A DNA stretch of 64,000 nucleotides from Achatina immaculata (Eukaryota > Mollusca > Gastropoda > Stylommatophora > Achatinidae): contig CM019717.1 in assembly GCA_009760885.1 (NCBI GenBank), positions 46,888,866 through 46,952,865 of the forward strand, given 5' to 3'. The notes below the pieces were generated by a model. It made no database searches and had not been told where the DNA came from. It saw nothing but the letters and a program-made list of their open reading frames with translations. The position numbers were made by a program, and so were the translations under genes. This document shows, one piece after another, positions 32,483 to 43,410 of the stretch. How positions within the stretch are numbered: the first letter of the stretch is position 1; the number at the start of each line of letters is the position of its first letter.

Positions 32483-33294
32483 ATGATGATAGGTATTGTT
32501 CTGTCTCGGCGAGACTCGTCTCTTTCAGACTCAAAACTAAGTTTAACATTGGTTAAACCATTATATTTAAGTGCATTAGTAATTTGCAGTTGTTAAAATA
32601 AGGATGATGAAATGAAAATATCTTCTTCTTTTTGAAAAGCTTTGCTGTCTGTTTACACTTGAAGCATTAGAGAGATTTACTGGTGCACGCAAGTAAACTA
32701 AAAAACATAATAATCTCGTATTAATGATATTTTGGGTGATAATTTTGTATGAAGGGTCTTCTGTAGAACATATTTCTTAAATGCAAGTTACTGAAGTTGT
32801 ATATTAATCTGCGCGTACGTAACGTGTAATTTTATTACGTTTCACGTAAACTATTGCAATGTTTACGCTTATTACGCTCACAGTAAGTGTCATGTTTTGA
32901 GATATAAGATAACTTGTGACTGCTTGTCTTGTTTTTTGTCTCCTTCCTTACATATAAACATTTCAGTTGTACCTTATTCTCCTCCCCCCTCCCCCCCCCC
33001 CCCCCCCCCCCCCACTCAAAGGATTACTATTGGTATATATTAAAATAGTTTATTTTCTGCAATCCTTGAAATATTTTGAACATCCCTGTACGCTCTTAAC
33101 TGCCGCCACATCTTTTGTTGTAGAAGCGGCTTCAGTGGGTGGATACATTTCAAATTAGAGTAACAAACATATAATACAAGGACTGCACATACATAAAGAA
33201 AACAATCGTGTCTGTGAACAGAGATCTTAAAGTAGAGAGAACATAAAATGTAACGAAATAAGAAAAATAATAAGATATTTTCAGAGAGGGTAAG
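32483..33294. other. Unassigned; C-run at 32985-33013
   Basis: A nearly uninterrupted C tract of about 30 bases. No gene recognised. Confidence 0.4.
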
Positions 33295-34380
33295 ACTTAA
33301 CAGGTAGGAAATACTCGAAGAGGAGAAAACATAAAAGCTACAGCAAGACGAGGAAACACAAAAGCTACAGCAAGACGAGGAAACACAAAAGCTACAGCAA
33401 GACGAGGAAACACAAAAGCCACACGAATAGCAGAAAATATAAAAGCCATACGAAGAATACATAGAAAACAAAAAAGAACACCAGAAAACGTAAAATCGGC
33501 ACGAAAAAGAGAAAACATAAAAGCCACACGAACAGCAGAAAACATAAAAAGTCACAGAAAGAAGAGAAACCATTAAAAACCACACAAATAAGAGAAAACA
33601 CAAAAGCCACACGAACAGCAGAAAACATAAAAGTCACAGAAAGAAGAGAAACCATTAAAAACCACACAAATAAGAGAAAACACAAAAGCCACACGAACAG
33701 CAGAAAACATAAAAGTCACAGAAAGAAGAGAAACCATTAAAAACCACACAAACAAAAAAGTTACACGAAGAAAAGAAAATGCAAACCCTATATGAAAAAA
33801 GAGAAAGGACACACGAAGAAGAGAAAACATAAAGCCACATGAAAAAGATAAAACATAAAAGCTACATGAAAAAGAGAAGACATAAAAGCTAGATGAAAAA
33901 GATAAAACATAAAAGCCACACCAAGAAGGGAACACATAAAGGCCACATGAAGAAGAGAAAACATAAAAGCTACACGAAAAAGAGAAAACACAAAAGCCAC
34001 ACGTAAAAGAGAAAACATAAAAGCCATGCGAAAAAGAGAAAACATAAAATCCACACGAAAAAGAGAAAAAGAAAACACACACACACGATGAAGAGAAAAT
34101 TCAAAAGCCACATGATGATGAGAAAACACAAACACCACACGAAGAAAAATAACATAAAAAACCACACGAAAAAGAGAAGAAAAAAAAGACAAAATTCACA
34201 CATAGAAAAGGGAACATTAAAGAACCACGCGAAGAAGAGAGTACAAAAAAAACGAAAAAGGAGGTATCATAAAAGCCACACGAAAAAGGAGACATAAAAA
34301 TCACACGAAAAAGAGAAAACTTAAAAGCCACACTAAGATGGGAAAACACAAAAGCCAGGGGAAGAAATGGTTTAAAAAGA
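33295..34380. repeat. Purine-rich degenerate minisatellite
   Basis: About 1.1 kb of imperfect 20-27-bp units of the type GAAAACATAAAAGCCACACG AAGAA. At 33531-33780 a higher-order unit of about 83 bp (GAACAGCAGAAAACATAAAA, GTCACAGAAAGAAGAGAAAC, CATTAAAAACCACACAAATA) is repeated three times. One strand is almost entirely purine plus C, and the long hydrophobic frames on the other strand (CFLLFVWFLMVS) are artefacts. Confidence 0.85.
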
Positions 34381-35321
34381 CATCTCTTGGATTTAGAATG
34401 TGAAATATAACCATATATAAATACGCACACATAGAACTAATTTGTTCTAGGTGCTAGAAAATCTTGAATGAAGAACTATAGGAACATCTCATAAGCTTAC
34501 ATGAACGCAGTAGTTCCAAAAGTTGAGAACACTTCTCGGAGAATCTACGAAATAATCTAAACGATCCCTGTTTCTTTGATCTTTTATAGTGGCTGCAGCA
34601 CACACACGCCGTCAATACAATCTGGTATAACCAGTCTCGGGGAAAATGGATAAGGGTTAACAGTGCTCAAAACCGTATTATCCACTAGTTCGTATAATTT
34701 ATATACCTGGATAAGTCCATAAATGAAAAGAAAAAAATTTTTTTTAATCGATTCAAATTCACCATATACGCCTCATATTCACAAGTAAAACTATATAGTG
34801 TAAATTAATATCCAGTTATGCACTCCTGTTGCGATTCACACAACATCTCTGTAAAGTACCATTTCACAATGCACGATTAAAAACTTTTCTCATTTTGTTT
34901 GTTTGTTTCGTTTGTTAGGAACTACTTTTTTTTAAATACCCCCCACGTTTATTTTCAAATTATTTATGTAGCGTACGCCTCTGACTACAACCGCTGCAAT
35001 TTATTCACTTCCAACTGGACCTCCTTGTTACTGAAGATGCTTAGAATCAATATACCGGTAGACATTGTGCCCACAATACGCTCTCCATCGCCCGTGGAAA
35101 AAAAAGGGCCGGCGCGCTACCCTGCGAGGCCAATGTGATCGGATCAAGCCGCGCGCAGCTCGCAGTCTGGCAACGCAGGTTAACGCTAAATGGGAAGACG
35201 CTCGAGAATAGAAGTGGTTGCGAGCAGGTTTTGTGGCTTCTCTAGTCATGCAATAAAAGTAGGGCTGAAGGTTTGTAGCGACTAACGTTTGTAGTTTGTC
35301 ATTAATTAATTAATTATCGCT
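34381..35321. other. Unassigned; GC-rich, CpG-containing patch 35085-35200
   Basis: Against the AT-rich background, 35085-35200 is GC- and CpG-rich (GGGCCGGCGCGCTACC, AAGCCGCGCGCAGCTCGCAG). No gene or repeat match is apparent. Confidence 0.4.
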
Positions 35322-35333
35322 AATCGTTTATGT

Positions 35334-35651
35334 AAGACAGATGACTGAACAACAACCAGTCTCACGGGTGATCAGGAAAAGGAGATGGACATATGTTGGT
35401 CACTTGATGAGAAGAAATGATCAGAGAATCCCAAAACAAGCTATCAAGTGGAACACAACAGGCCGAAGAAAAAGGGGCAGACCGCGTGAAACTCTGAAGA
35501 GGACATTATTAAGAGAGGCCAAGTTAACAGGCATAAAATCCTTTGATGAGGTTGAAAGACTCGCCGAAGACAGGGAAAATTGGCGAACTACTTTGCGAGC
35601 CCTATGTGACGTCTAACGGCACGGGAAGGATATAAGATATAAGATAAGAAG
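35334..35651 (+). mobile_element. LINE-A 3' end with 12-bp target duplication
   Basis: Encodes the last ~91 residues of LINE-A without a break: EQQPVSRVIRKRRWTYVGHL, MRRNDQRIPKQAIKWNTTG, the basic RRKRGRPRETL block and the end LRALCDV. Then comes the family 3' UTR ACGGCACGGGAAGGATATAA with a short GATATAA repeat tail. AATCGTTTATGT occurs exactly on both sides (35322-35333 and 35652-35663). It is a recent, heavily 5'-truncated insertion. The RT and endonuclease are absent. Confidence 0.85.
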
Positions 35652-35663
35652 AATCGTTTATGT

Positions 35664-37144
35664 GCACCTTCATCAAGAGCTGTCCGTCCAAGCTCGTATA
35701 GACAGGCTGCAATGTCCATATTCATACGATGGGGGATTCACCACAGAAGTATACCCGAACAATTAGAATATTTGTTTCTAAGCTGGGAACCCTCAACTTG
35801 TCTTTAGAAATCTATACAGACGAGAAACAAAGGCGGAGAAGCATGCATCAAACATCCTGGAGGGAAGGTCTTGACCACCTGGTGAACCTCTCTACCCCAA
35901 CTATAATCACGTATCCCATCTTCTCCCTGCTAGATTACCATTGTATCACTTTCTCTCCTTTCCATGTTCCCCCCCCCCCCAATACCTCCCTCCCCACCCC
36001 ACCCCATCCTCATTTACGACCCACCTATCGCACATCACAAGTCTCCATTTTAAATATTCTCTACATTCCACCATGCGCATTTATGAACATAGCCTCTCAT
36101 AAGCCACAACTTCTTACAAGTCACAGCTAAGTGCTCCATTTATTTTATTTTATTCGAATTTTTTTTCTCTTTCTATTCATATTTTTTTTTGTACATAGCA
36201 TTCACGTGAATATACCTCATCTTCTGCCTCTGTTCTTTCGTCCTGTGTGTTCTTGTACGAGCAGGGATGACAGAGAAACGTCACAACTGTGTGCTCGTTA
36301 AGTAACAAAGCTGTTCCTACTTTGTTTTCTTGTTTACACTCGTACATTTTGGTATCACAGTTTTACTGCAGTGGCTTCGAGTATAGTTGTATACTTACAC
36401 ACTAATTGTTCGCCCCTTAATATGAAAGGTATAAAGTGACATGAACTCTGAACTATACAGAGACATTGCAGCAGCAGAACGGTGGGGGGAGGGGGACGGT
36501 ACAAAGTAAGGATCGTCGGACGGCATAAGCAATAATGGCTGGGATTGTTTCAGCGGCGCTTTGTTCTACAAACGAAGATAAGGATTTCCACACGTTTATC
36601 CCCACGAAAATCTATTTAGGATTCATTGCGTTACCGACCGGTCCATGGGCGCTTCCGTCTCCTCTGTAAAAGGAGGGTCAAATGTCGGAAACAGTTAGTA
36701 CGTAGAATGATATGAAATTGTATATAATAAACACGCACAAGGCTACGGCAACAAAACCTGTGATTTAAAAAAATACTGAGAACTTTTTCTTTAAAGCCGG
36801 GAATAACTTTATTCAGTAACAGAGCACACCCACACTTGAAACGTTTCAGTGTTTCTCTTATTAAAAAAAAGTACAGGACAAAGAAGAAGAAGAAGAAGAA
36901 GAGAAGGTCTAAATTTACATGTGTGATAGATAACAAATAAGAATGGAAGAATAAAAGAGGATTTTATTTTTATCTTGTGCCATTTTTTTAACCATGTCAG
37001 AAATCGCGTATTCAGCAGCTTCGGGGAGAATACTTATCGTCTGGAAGGCGACGGAAGCTGGAATACAGCCTTGCTGCTTTCAGACTTAGAAACCACGTAA
37101 CTATTGATTTGGCCACTCCCAGCCTCTCATGTGCCGTTTTTAGC
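35664..37144. other. Unassigned sequence
   Basis: C-rich patches near 35970-36005, (AAG)n near 36880-36902. No gene recognised. Confidence 0.35.
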
Positions 37145-37149
37145 TTTTG

Positions 37150-37156
37150 TTATTTA

Positions 37157-37211
<55 letters not shown>

Positions 37212-37506
37212 GAACCTTAAGTGCCCAGGGCACATGGGGCTTCCGCAAGGGTTTTCCACAAATGCCTGTCCTTCGCCTTTTTTCTGCTCTTGCCCAGGTG
37301 AGCCCTCTATTGCTCAACATCCTTTCTGTTGTTCTTCTCCATGTCTCTTTTGATCTACCCTTACTTCTGTTCCCCTGTGATGTCCATCTTTGTGCTATTT
37401 CTGGTAGTGAGTTGTCAGTCATTCGAAACACATGTCCCAACCATCGCCAGCGTCTTTCCTCAATAACTGCTGTCAGTGGCTTCATCTGCATTTCTGCCAA
37501 CAAGAT
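37150..37506 (-). mobile_element. LINE-B 3' end with (TA)n tail
   Basis: Minus strand encodes LLAEMQMKPLTAVIEERRW, WLGHVFRMTDNSLPEIAQRW, a GRSKETW block and a frameshifted PHVPWAL end, then TTAAGGTTCAG and a (TA)n tract of about 50 bp (37160-37209). It is the only LINE-B copy here whose tail is (TA)n rather than (AG)n. Confidence 0.75.
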
Positions 37507-37897
37507 ATATATATATAGCATTTGCGGGAAAACCTTGGAGTAAAAATTCATACTTAACAAACAATCCACAACACGTTTTATCATGAATGCGGAAATTATA
37601 CTTGTCATATAACTAAATCAGGAAACGCCGACAAACACAATTACGCAGTCAAATACCTAAACCGACATTATCTGAAACATACTAACTTCCTGACCTTCAC
37701 ACGACCTCTTTCAGTTTTATTACCGCTGTAGGAATTGGTTGTTTTATCTGTGCCTTATATGCAAATAGCCGGAGCATGTGCACTGATTATCTGTTGCCTT
37801 GAGAATAGACGATGTCAGTTTTTCCCCGATCATAGTTTTGGAAAGATCCAGTGCTCTGTCTCATGGCACTCGGTTATTTCGTGCAAGAGAGGCGGAA

Positions 37898-37943
<46 letters not shown>
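37898..37943. repeat. (TA)n microsatellite
   Basis: About 23 TA units. Confidence 0.9.
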
Positions 37944-37946
<3 letters not shown>

Positions 37947-37975
37947 GTAAGAAGGTTTATGGTTTAATTTTCGCT

Positions 37976-38165
37976 TTTGTCTTGCCTTGTCTTGCCTTGC
38001 CTTGCCTTGCCTTGTCTTGTCTTGTCTTGTCTTGCCTTGTCTTGCCTTGCCTTTTGCCTTGCCTTGTCCTGTATTGTCTTCCCTTGTCTTGTTCTGTCTG
38101 ATCTTGTCCTGTCTTGTCGCCTTGCCTTGTCTTGCCTTGCTTTGTCTTGTCTTGTCTTGTCTTGC
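37976..38165. repeat. (CTTGC/CTTGT)n pentanucleotide array
   Basis: About 38 pentamers alternating CTTGC and CTTGT with a few shifted units. It abuts the 5' end of a CTTG-linked interspersed repeat at 38166, and the homologous repeat at 21105-21450 also has a short CTTGT run at the same end. Confidence 0.9.
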
Positions 38166-38500
38166 AATCAGTCTCCCTGAAACTGTGAGCTAGTGTTCTC
38201 TGCAGCCGAAGCTGTGAAGATGTTGAAGCACAGCATTGTGCTGGTTTGAGAGAGGGTCATGACAGCTATTTGTTCAGTCACTGAGTGGAACTAAACAGCA
38301 GAGGTTGTGCAGTACTTCTCTAGCAGACTCCACTGTCTTGAAGACTATGGCGATCCTTGGCATAGACCTGTTACTGCGCGTACCAACGGAAAAGTGGGAC
38401 AGCTATGGTTTGCCAACCCTGAAGCTACAAGTCTCTGATGGCATAGCGTCTTCACCCTTGCTTTTAGTAGACCTACGAGCGACACAAGTCTGAGGATTAC
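38166..38500 (+). repeat. CTTG-linked interspersed repeat
   Basis: Family landmarks in order: CTGAAACTGTGAGCTAGTGT, GCAGCCGAAGCTGTGAAGAT, CACAGCATTGTGCTGG, AACTAAACAGCAGAGG, GTGCAGTACTTCTCTAGCAG, GTACCAACGGAAAAGTGGGA, CAGCTATGGTTTGCCAACCC, GGCATAGCGTCTTC. It directly follows the pentanucleotide array. Confidence 0.75.
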
Positions 38501-38559
38501 GTTAAAATACGTTAAAAATACTTTGTAATTCAAGACATGACTAGTTTATGATACAAATG

Positions 38560-38561
<2 letters not shown>

Positions 38562-38595
<34 letters not shown>

Positions 38596-39012
38596 CTCTC
38601 TCTCTCTGAACCTTAAGTGCCCAGGGCACATGGGGCTTCCGCAAGGGTTTTCCACAAATGCCTTTGCCTTTTTTTTCTGTTCTTGCCCAGGTGAGTCCTC
38701 TATTGCTCAACATCCTCTCTTTTGTTCTTCTCTATGTCTCTTTTTGTCTACCCTTACTTCTGTTCCCCTGTGGTGTCCATCTTAGTGCTATTTTTGGTAG
38801 TGAGTTGTCAGTCATTCGGAGCACATGTCCCAACCATCGCCAGCGTCTTTCCTCAATAATTGCTGTGAGTGGCTTCATTTGCATTTCTGCAAACAAGATG
38901 TTATTTCTTATGATGTTTGGTCAAAATATTTTTCTAATTCTTCGTAAACAGTCTTGTTTATGAAGAAAGTCTGGAAAGTATTCAACTTGTTTTCTACGGT
39001 TTTGGTGATTTT
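38562..39012 (-). mobile_element. LINE-B 3' end with (AG)n tail and target duplication
   Basis: Minus strand gives the C-terminal region (KTVENKLNTF, EMQMKPLTAIIEERRWRWL, GHVLRMTDNSLPKIALRW) with a few base-level differences and frameshifts, then TTAAGGTTC and a long (AG)n. AAATGAG at 38555-38561 and 39013-39019 encloses both the element and its dinucleotide tail, so the tail is part of the insertion. Confidence 0.75.
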
Positions 39013-39019
39013 AAATGAG

Positions 39020-40095
39020 TATTATTTCTGTTGAACGTCTCACAGGGCTCGCAAGGTAGTTTGCCGGTTTTTCCTGTCTTCGGCGAGTCTTTCAACCTCA
39101 TCAGAGGATTTTATGCCTATTAATTTGGCCTCTCTTAACAATGTGCTCTTCAGAGTTTCACGCGGTCTGCCTCTTTTTCTTTGGCCTGTTGTGTTCCATT
39201 TTATAGCTTGTTTTGGGATTCTACGACTGTTTCGTCTCATCACGTGACCAACATGTCCATCTCCTTTTCCTGATCACTCCTGAGACTGGTTGTTGTTCAT
39301 TCATCTGTCTTATTGTTCTTGAATTCGTTCCACGTGATGCCGAGTATTTTCCTTAGGCATTTGTTTTCAAAAGAGTCTAATTTCTTGTCTACTTCTTTAG
39401 TTGATTTCCAGTTTTCGCATGCATAAATGAGGGTGGATTTGAATTGAATAGTTTTAACTAGGTTTTTGTGCTTACATATGCCTGTGAGACCTGGACACTT
39501 AACAAAACAGCTGAGAAACACATAAATGCCTTTGAATGTAAATGCTACAGAAGAGTTCTCCAAATATCGTGGACACAAAAAAGAACAAATATATCTATAC
39601 TACAAGAGCTTAATATTGAAGAAGGCTGGCTAGTGAAGAGGATTAAAGAGAGAAAACTGAAATATTTTGGACACATTAAACGTCATGATAATTTAGAGAA
39701 GACCGTATTGGAAGGATACATAATGGGAAAAAGAAAAAGAGGAAGACCAAGACGAAGATGGCTGCAAGACATCGTTGACGATCTGGAAATGGATGCAACA
39801 GCAGCAGGCCATCTTGCTCACAACAGAGAGGCCTACAGGAGTGCTGTTTGGGAGGCAAAGTTCCGCAAGGGACATGCAAATGAATGAATTAATGAAATGA
39901 ACTTTTGAATGCCGTATTTTCTCAAGATTCTTGAAGATCGATGCTGCTTTTGCAATTCTAATTCTAACTTCCTTTCTGGTGTCACCATCCTGGTCTATGT
40001 AGCTGGCCAGGTTTGCAAATTTATTGACTCCTTCAATATCTGTCCCTTCTATGTGAATTTTTCCATTTTGATTTATAAAAATGCATAAAATTAAT
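39020..40095 (-). pseudogene. LINE-A fragment split by LINE-F
   Basis: Two minus-strand pieces of one LINE-A. 39020-39474 encodes the C-terminus (RKILGITWNEFKNN, MMRRNSRRIPKQAIKWN, KRGRPRETL, LRAL). 39898-40095 encodes the part just upstream (NQNGKIHIEGTDIEGVNKFA, YIDQDGDTRKEVRIRIAKAA). Comparison with the uninterrupted copy at 55635-56640 shows the two pieces would join at ...GCTTA/ACTTTTG... on the plus strand; the gap is filled by the plus-strand LINE-F. It is frameshifted between WNEFKNN and the MMRR part, and 5'-truncated. Confidence 0.75.
39475..39897 (+). mobile_element. LINE-F 3' end nested in LINE-A
   Basis: An open 135-codon stretch from TYACETWTLNKTAEKHINA through KRTNISILQELNIEEGWLVK, HDNLEKTVLEGYIMGKRKR and GRPRRRWLQDIVDDLEMDA to EAKFRKGHANE, then a TGAA tail. 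There is no internal stop, unlike the copy at 21656-22322 with which it is nearly identical. I see no clear target duplication at the junctions. Confidence 0.8.
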
Positions 40096-40510
40096 TTTAT
40101 CATCAATTACGATGTATATACAGAAATATATCGATCAGAAACAACTCTTGTAACAAATTATAGTTTCTAAACTTCACATACCAACCCGATTAAAAAAAGT
40201 TTAAAAAAAACAGCATTGCAATGAAACAATACGAGCAAACGAAGCAGTGAATAAACTGGGTTGTCTGTAAAGAGAACTTCACCGATTTAATGGCTCCCAG
40301 TAAAACAAGATTATGTGTTAATTTCTGGATAAGAGGAGATGGGAAACTTGTCTCCGATCCGTGTTTAAAAAGAAAAAAAAACAACGAACCGCTGTAGACG
40401 CGCAATGTTTTGATACTTGCCGCAAAGTAGTCCCAGCTTTTTGCCCCCTATGTTAAATAAAAAGGTAAATAATAATAATAATAAATGACCACGAAGACGA
40501 CATTCTGATC
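40096..40510. other. Unassigned sequence
   Basis: No gene or repeat recognised; A-runs near 40195-40210 and an (AAT)n patch near 40470-40482. Confidence 0.35.
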
Positions 40511-41229
40511 CAATGGTTATCAAACTTTTTCAGACTGTGGCACACTATATTAGATTGTCAGCTATAGGTATTGAAGTCGTTCTATAGCTGTGCTAATGAT
40601 GCGTGTCTGAGACTGGCACCAATACAAAAGCACATCTTCACCACATATATAGATATAGAAAGTTAGGCCGTCTGCTGTCTATGTCTATTAATTCTCTTCT
40701 TGTTGTTACTGCACAATTGCCTCGATGTTGAAACAATCTGCAGAATCTGTTGCTACGCTACCGGCACAAGAACACCAGGCTCTCCAACAAATCTACAGCA
40801 GAACACCACGTGACAAACTATACTACAATGAAACCTGCAGTCATCCAACAAAACTGACAATTGACATTCCAAGAGAGGCTGAACCAAGTCTGCTGTTAGA
40901 ATAAACACTCAGTGATAACATTTATTGATGGACAAAATGAAAGGTGAACGATGAGGAATGAGTGAATAAGCCCACCGGGCTAGAAAACTATACAACACAA
41001 CCAAGATTCCCGGTGTGAAATATTCAACGCCATTGCGAAGAAACCTATTACAATTCAAATACAAAAAAAAAAAAAACACTTACTCGCAATTCCAACAGAA
41101 ATAACACTTCATTATGACACAAACAAAACTCTTCAGAAACCGCCATGTTCTACTAAACCCGGGATAAAGGACCAAAAATCTACAAGATTGACTAGTCTAC
41201 ATTTTGCTATCAATCTTCGAAAAATCTTC

Positions 41230-41430
41230 AAAATGTAAGCTGTGAAAAACATCCTATAACTGAACCTGAACTAGGACTCTAACCTAAAGTAAACTACTAC
41301 CAAAAACATCCTGTAACTGAACCTGAACTAGGACTCTAACCTCAAGTAAACTACTACCAAAAACATCCTATAACTGAACCTGAACTAGGATTCTAACCTC
41401 AAGTAAACTACTACCAAAAACAACTATTTC
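41230..41430. repeat. 57-bp tandem repeat, three units
   Basis: Units of AAACATCCTGTAACTGAACC plus TGAACTAGGACTCTAACCTC plus AAGTAAACTACTACCAA, with decaying shorter echoes to about 41490. Confidence 0.85.
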
Positions 41431-41535
41431 TATTAAACAGCTAAAAAAAAAAAACAACTATCTCTACTAAACTACTACCAAGAAAAAGCTATCTCTAACT
41501 CGCTCTTTTTTCTTTCAGTTTTTTTTTTTTTAGAT

Positions 41536-41564
41536 TCCCGAGTCTTCGTATAGAAGACTCGGGA
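41536..41564. other. Perfect 12-bp palindromic stem
   Basis: TCCCGAGTCTTC / GTATA / GAAGACTCGGGA: a perfect stem with a 5-base loop, preceded by a T-run. Possibly the scar or terminus of a small inverted-repeat element. Confidence 0.8.
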
Positions 41565-42404
41565 TTTCCTTGAGCACACGCCTATTTCAGGACTTTTGCC
41601 TAGTGCATTCAAAGCAAGGTTACCTTTTTGTCTTCCTCAACGAGAGCACTCACTCTGTCAATCAAACTGAGACTGTTCTATATATATCATACCTATGTCC
41701 CATACGTTAGAACTTAGGACATACTCTGTTACAACACTTGGTGAGCAAATTTCTATCGCGCGTTATATTGCTGGGGTCTTCGAGCAGTTAATCATATATT
41801 TTTTGCACTTTCAAAGCTTAAATACTATACTCTCTCGCTCTCTCTCTCTCTTTCTCTCTCTCACACACAAAGGGAAATGTGAGTCTGTTTGGAGGCACAC
41901 ATCTCTAACAATTTCAGCTCTCACTGAACTGAGACTAATAACTAAATTACTGTAATGTCTCTCTACTTGACCGGTATTTATCACAAAAATAAACAAAACT
42001 GTGCTGTAATTTGGTCAGAAATAATGTTTACTGTAAACGTTTGACGACACACCTCTAGCTCTCATGCAGCATGCCACTGCGTCGCGGCACACTGTTTGAA
42101 AAACTGAAGTTCTAATCTAGGTTTTACCAGTGTACAGATCTGTTGAAGGTTTGAACAAGGAAATAAATTATTTGAACTAGATTTTTAAAAAAGAAAATGG
42201 CACTAGATATCAACTGATCATTTATTCTCTGATCAGTTGACATGATGGAAGAACAGAAGAACTGACATCGGAGGTGCGTGAAAGTTTAACAAAGCAGAGT
42301 ATACCGTATTCTCATAGGAGACAGTTGTATCATACTCTCGCAGAGAAAGCCGTTGTCTCACATGTAAGGGATGTGAGTAAGTAAGTAGGTCTTGTGATGC
42401 GATT

Positions 42405-42705
42405 GTCAGGTAAACTATGTATGGCTATGTGAAAGTAGGTAAACTATGAATGGCTATGTGAAAGCAGGTAAAATATGAATGGCTATGTGAAAGTAGGTAA
42501 ACTACGTATGGCTATGTGAAATCAGGTAAACTACGTATGGCTATGTGAAATCAGATAAACTACATATGATTATGTGAAAGCAGGTAAACTACGTATGGCT
42601 ATGTGAAATCAGATAAACTACGTATGGCTATGTGAAATCAGATAAACTACGTATGGCTATGTGAAAACAGGTAAACTACGTATGGCTCTGTGAAAGCGTA
42701 GTCTG
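42405..42705. repeat. Minisatellite, 29-bp unit
   Basis: About ten units of GGTAAACTACGTATGGCTAT plus GTGAAATCA with small variants (GAAAGCA, GAAAGTA, CAGATAAA). Confidence 0.85.
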
Positions 42706-42775
42706 GAGAGAAGTGTGCTTCGTGTTTTGTTGGCTTTAGAAATATCTTTTTTATGTATATGTTTATTAATTTGTT

Positions 42776-42836
42776 TGTTGTTGTTGTTAGTATTGTTGTT
42801 GTTGTTATTGTTGTTGTTGTTGTTGTTGTTGTTGCG
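42776..42836. repeat. (GTT)n microsatellite
   Basis: Interrupted TTG/GTT trinucleotide tract of about 60 bp. Confidence 0.85.
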
Positions 42837-43214
42837 TTCATCTTTCTGGACTCGGATGGTCTTTTAGTTACATGACAGACTTCAGATTTTTTTTCAGTCA
42901 TTCTCTGGTAGCCGTACATGCAATGCATTATGGTGCGGATAGCCATGCAGGCACATATTCTCTGTCTTAGGAGGCTGTTTTCACTAGGCTGTTGGGCACC
43001 ATTTCTTCAGGTAGGTCGATGGATGCTTTCAGTAGCAGGTAAAAAAACTCGCAACATTCCTGGTGAAGGAATAGGTCACTATGGACTGGCCTCGAAATTA
43101 AAGAAATTTCACAGTAGCCCACTTTACGTCCGGAACAATGCTTGTGTTGCAAAAAATCTTCGTCATAATATTTTCTGCCGATAACATCAAGTTTTTATTT
43201 ACCAAGTTATTCTC
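42837..43214. other. Unassigned sequence
   Basis: No gene recognised. Confidence 0.35.
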
Positions 43215-43410
43215 CAAAAACCTCATCATCAACAACTTCAATACCAACAATTTCACCATCAACAACATCATACCAACAACTTTACCACCAACAATTTCAC
43301 CATCATATCAACAACTTCACCACCAACAATTTCACCATCATCAACGTCATACCAGCAACTTCACCACCAACAATTTCACCATCAACAGCATCATACCAAC
43401 AACTTCACCA
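43215..43410. repeat. Degenerate minisatellite (CAACAACTTCACCACCAAC)
   Basis: Four to five imperfect units of about 40-45 bp built from CAACAACTTCACCACCAACA and ATTTCACCATCATCAACATC. Confidence 0.75.

Larger units (their letters stand above)
40511..42109. mobile_element. hAT-like non-autonomous element
   Basis: Left end CAATGGTTATCAAACTTTTT then CAGACTGTGGCACAC. Right end, reverse complemented: CTTCAGTTTTTCAAACAGTG then TGCCGCGACGC. Both match the CAGTGGTTCTCAAAC...GTGGCAC consensus of hAT termini. The 8 bases outside are TTCTGATC on the left (40503-40510) and TTCTAATC on the right (42110-42117), a 7/8 match to the 8-bp duplication hAT elements make. The interior (~1.6 kb) holds a 57-bp tandem repeat, a palindrome and a TC microsatellite, but no transposase motif I can read, so it is probably a deletion derivative or unrelated filler. 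Confidence 0.55.

Noticed and set aside
33040..34203. Hydrophobic minus-strand frames resembling membrane proteins
   Set aside because: The purine-rich minisatellite read in reverse gives F/L/V/C-rich peptides; adjacent frames are also open.
37735..37950. Small plus-strand frame ending in a YIYIYI run
   Set aside because: It runs into the (TA)n microsatellite; no domain or codon bias.
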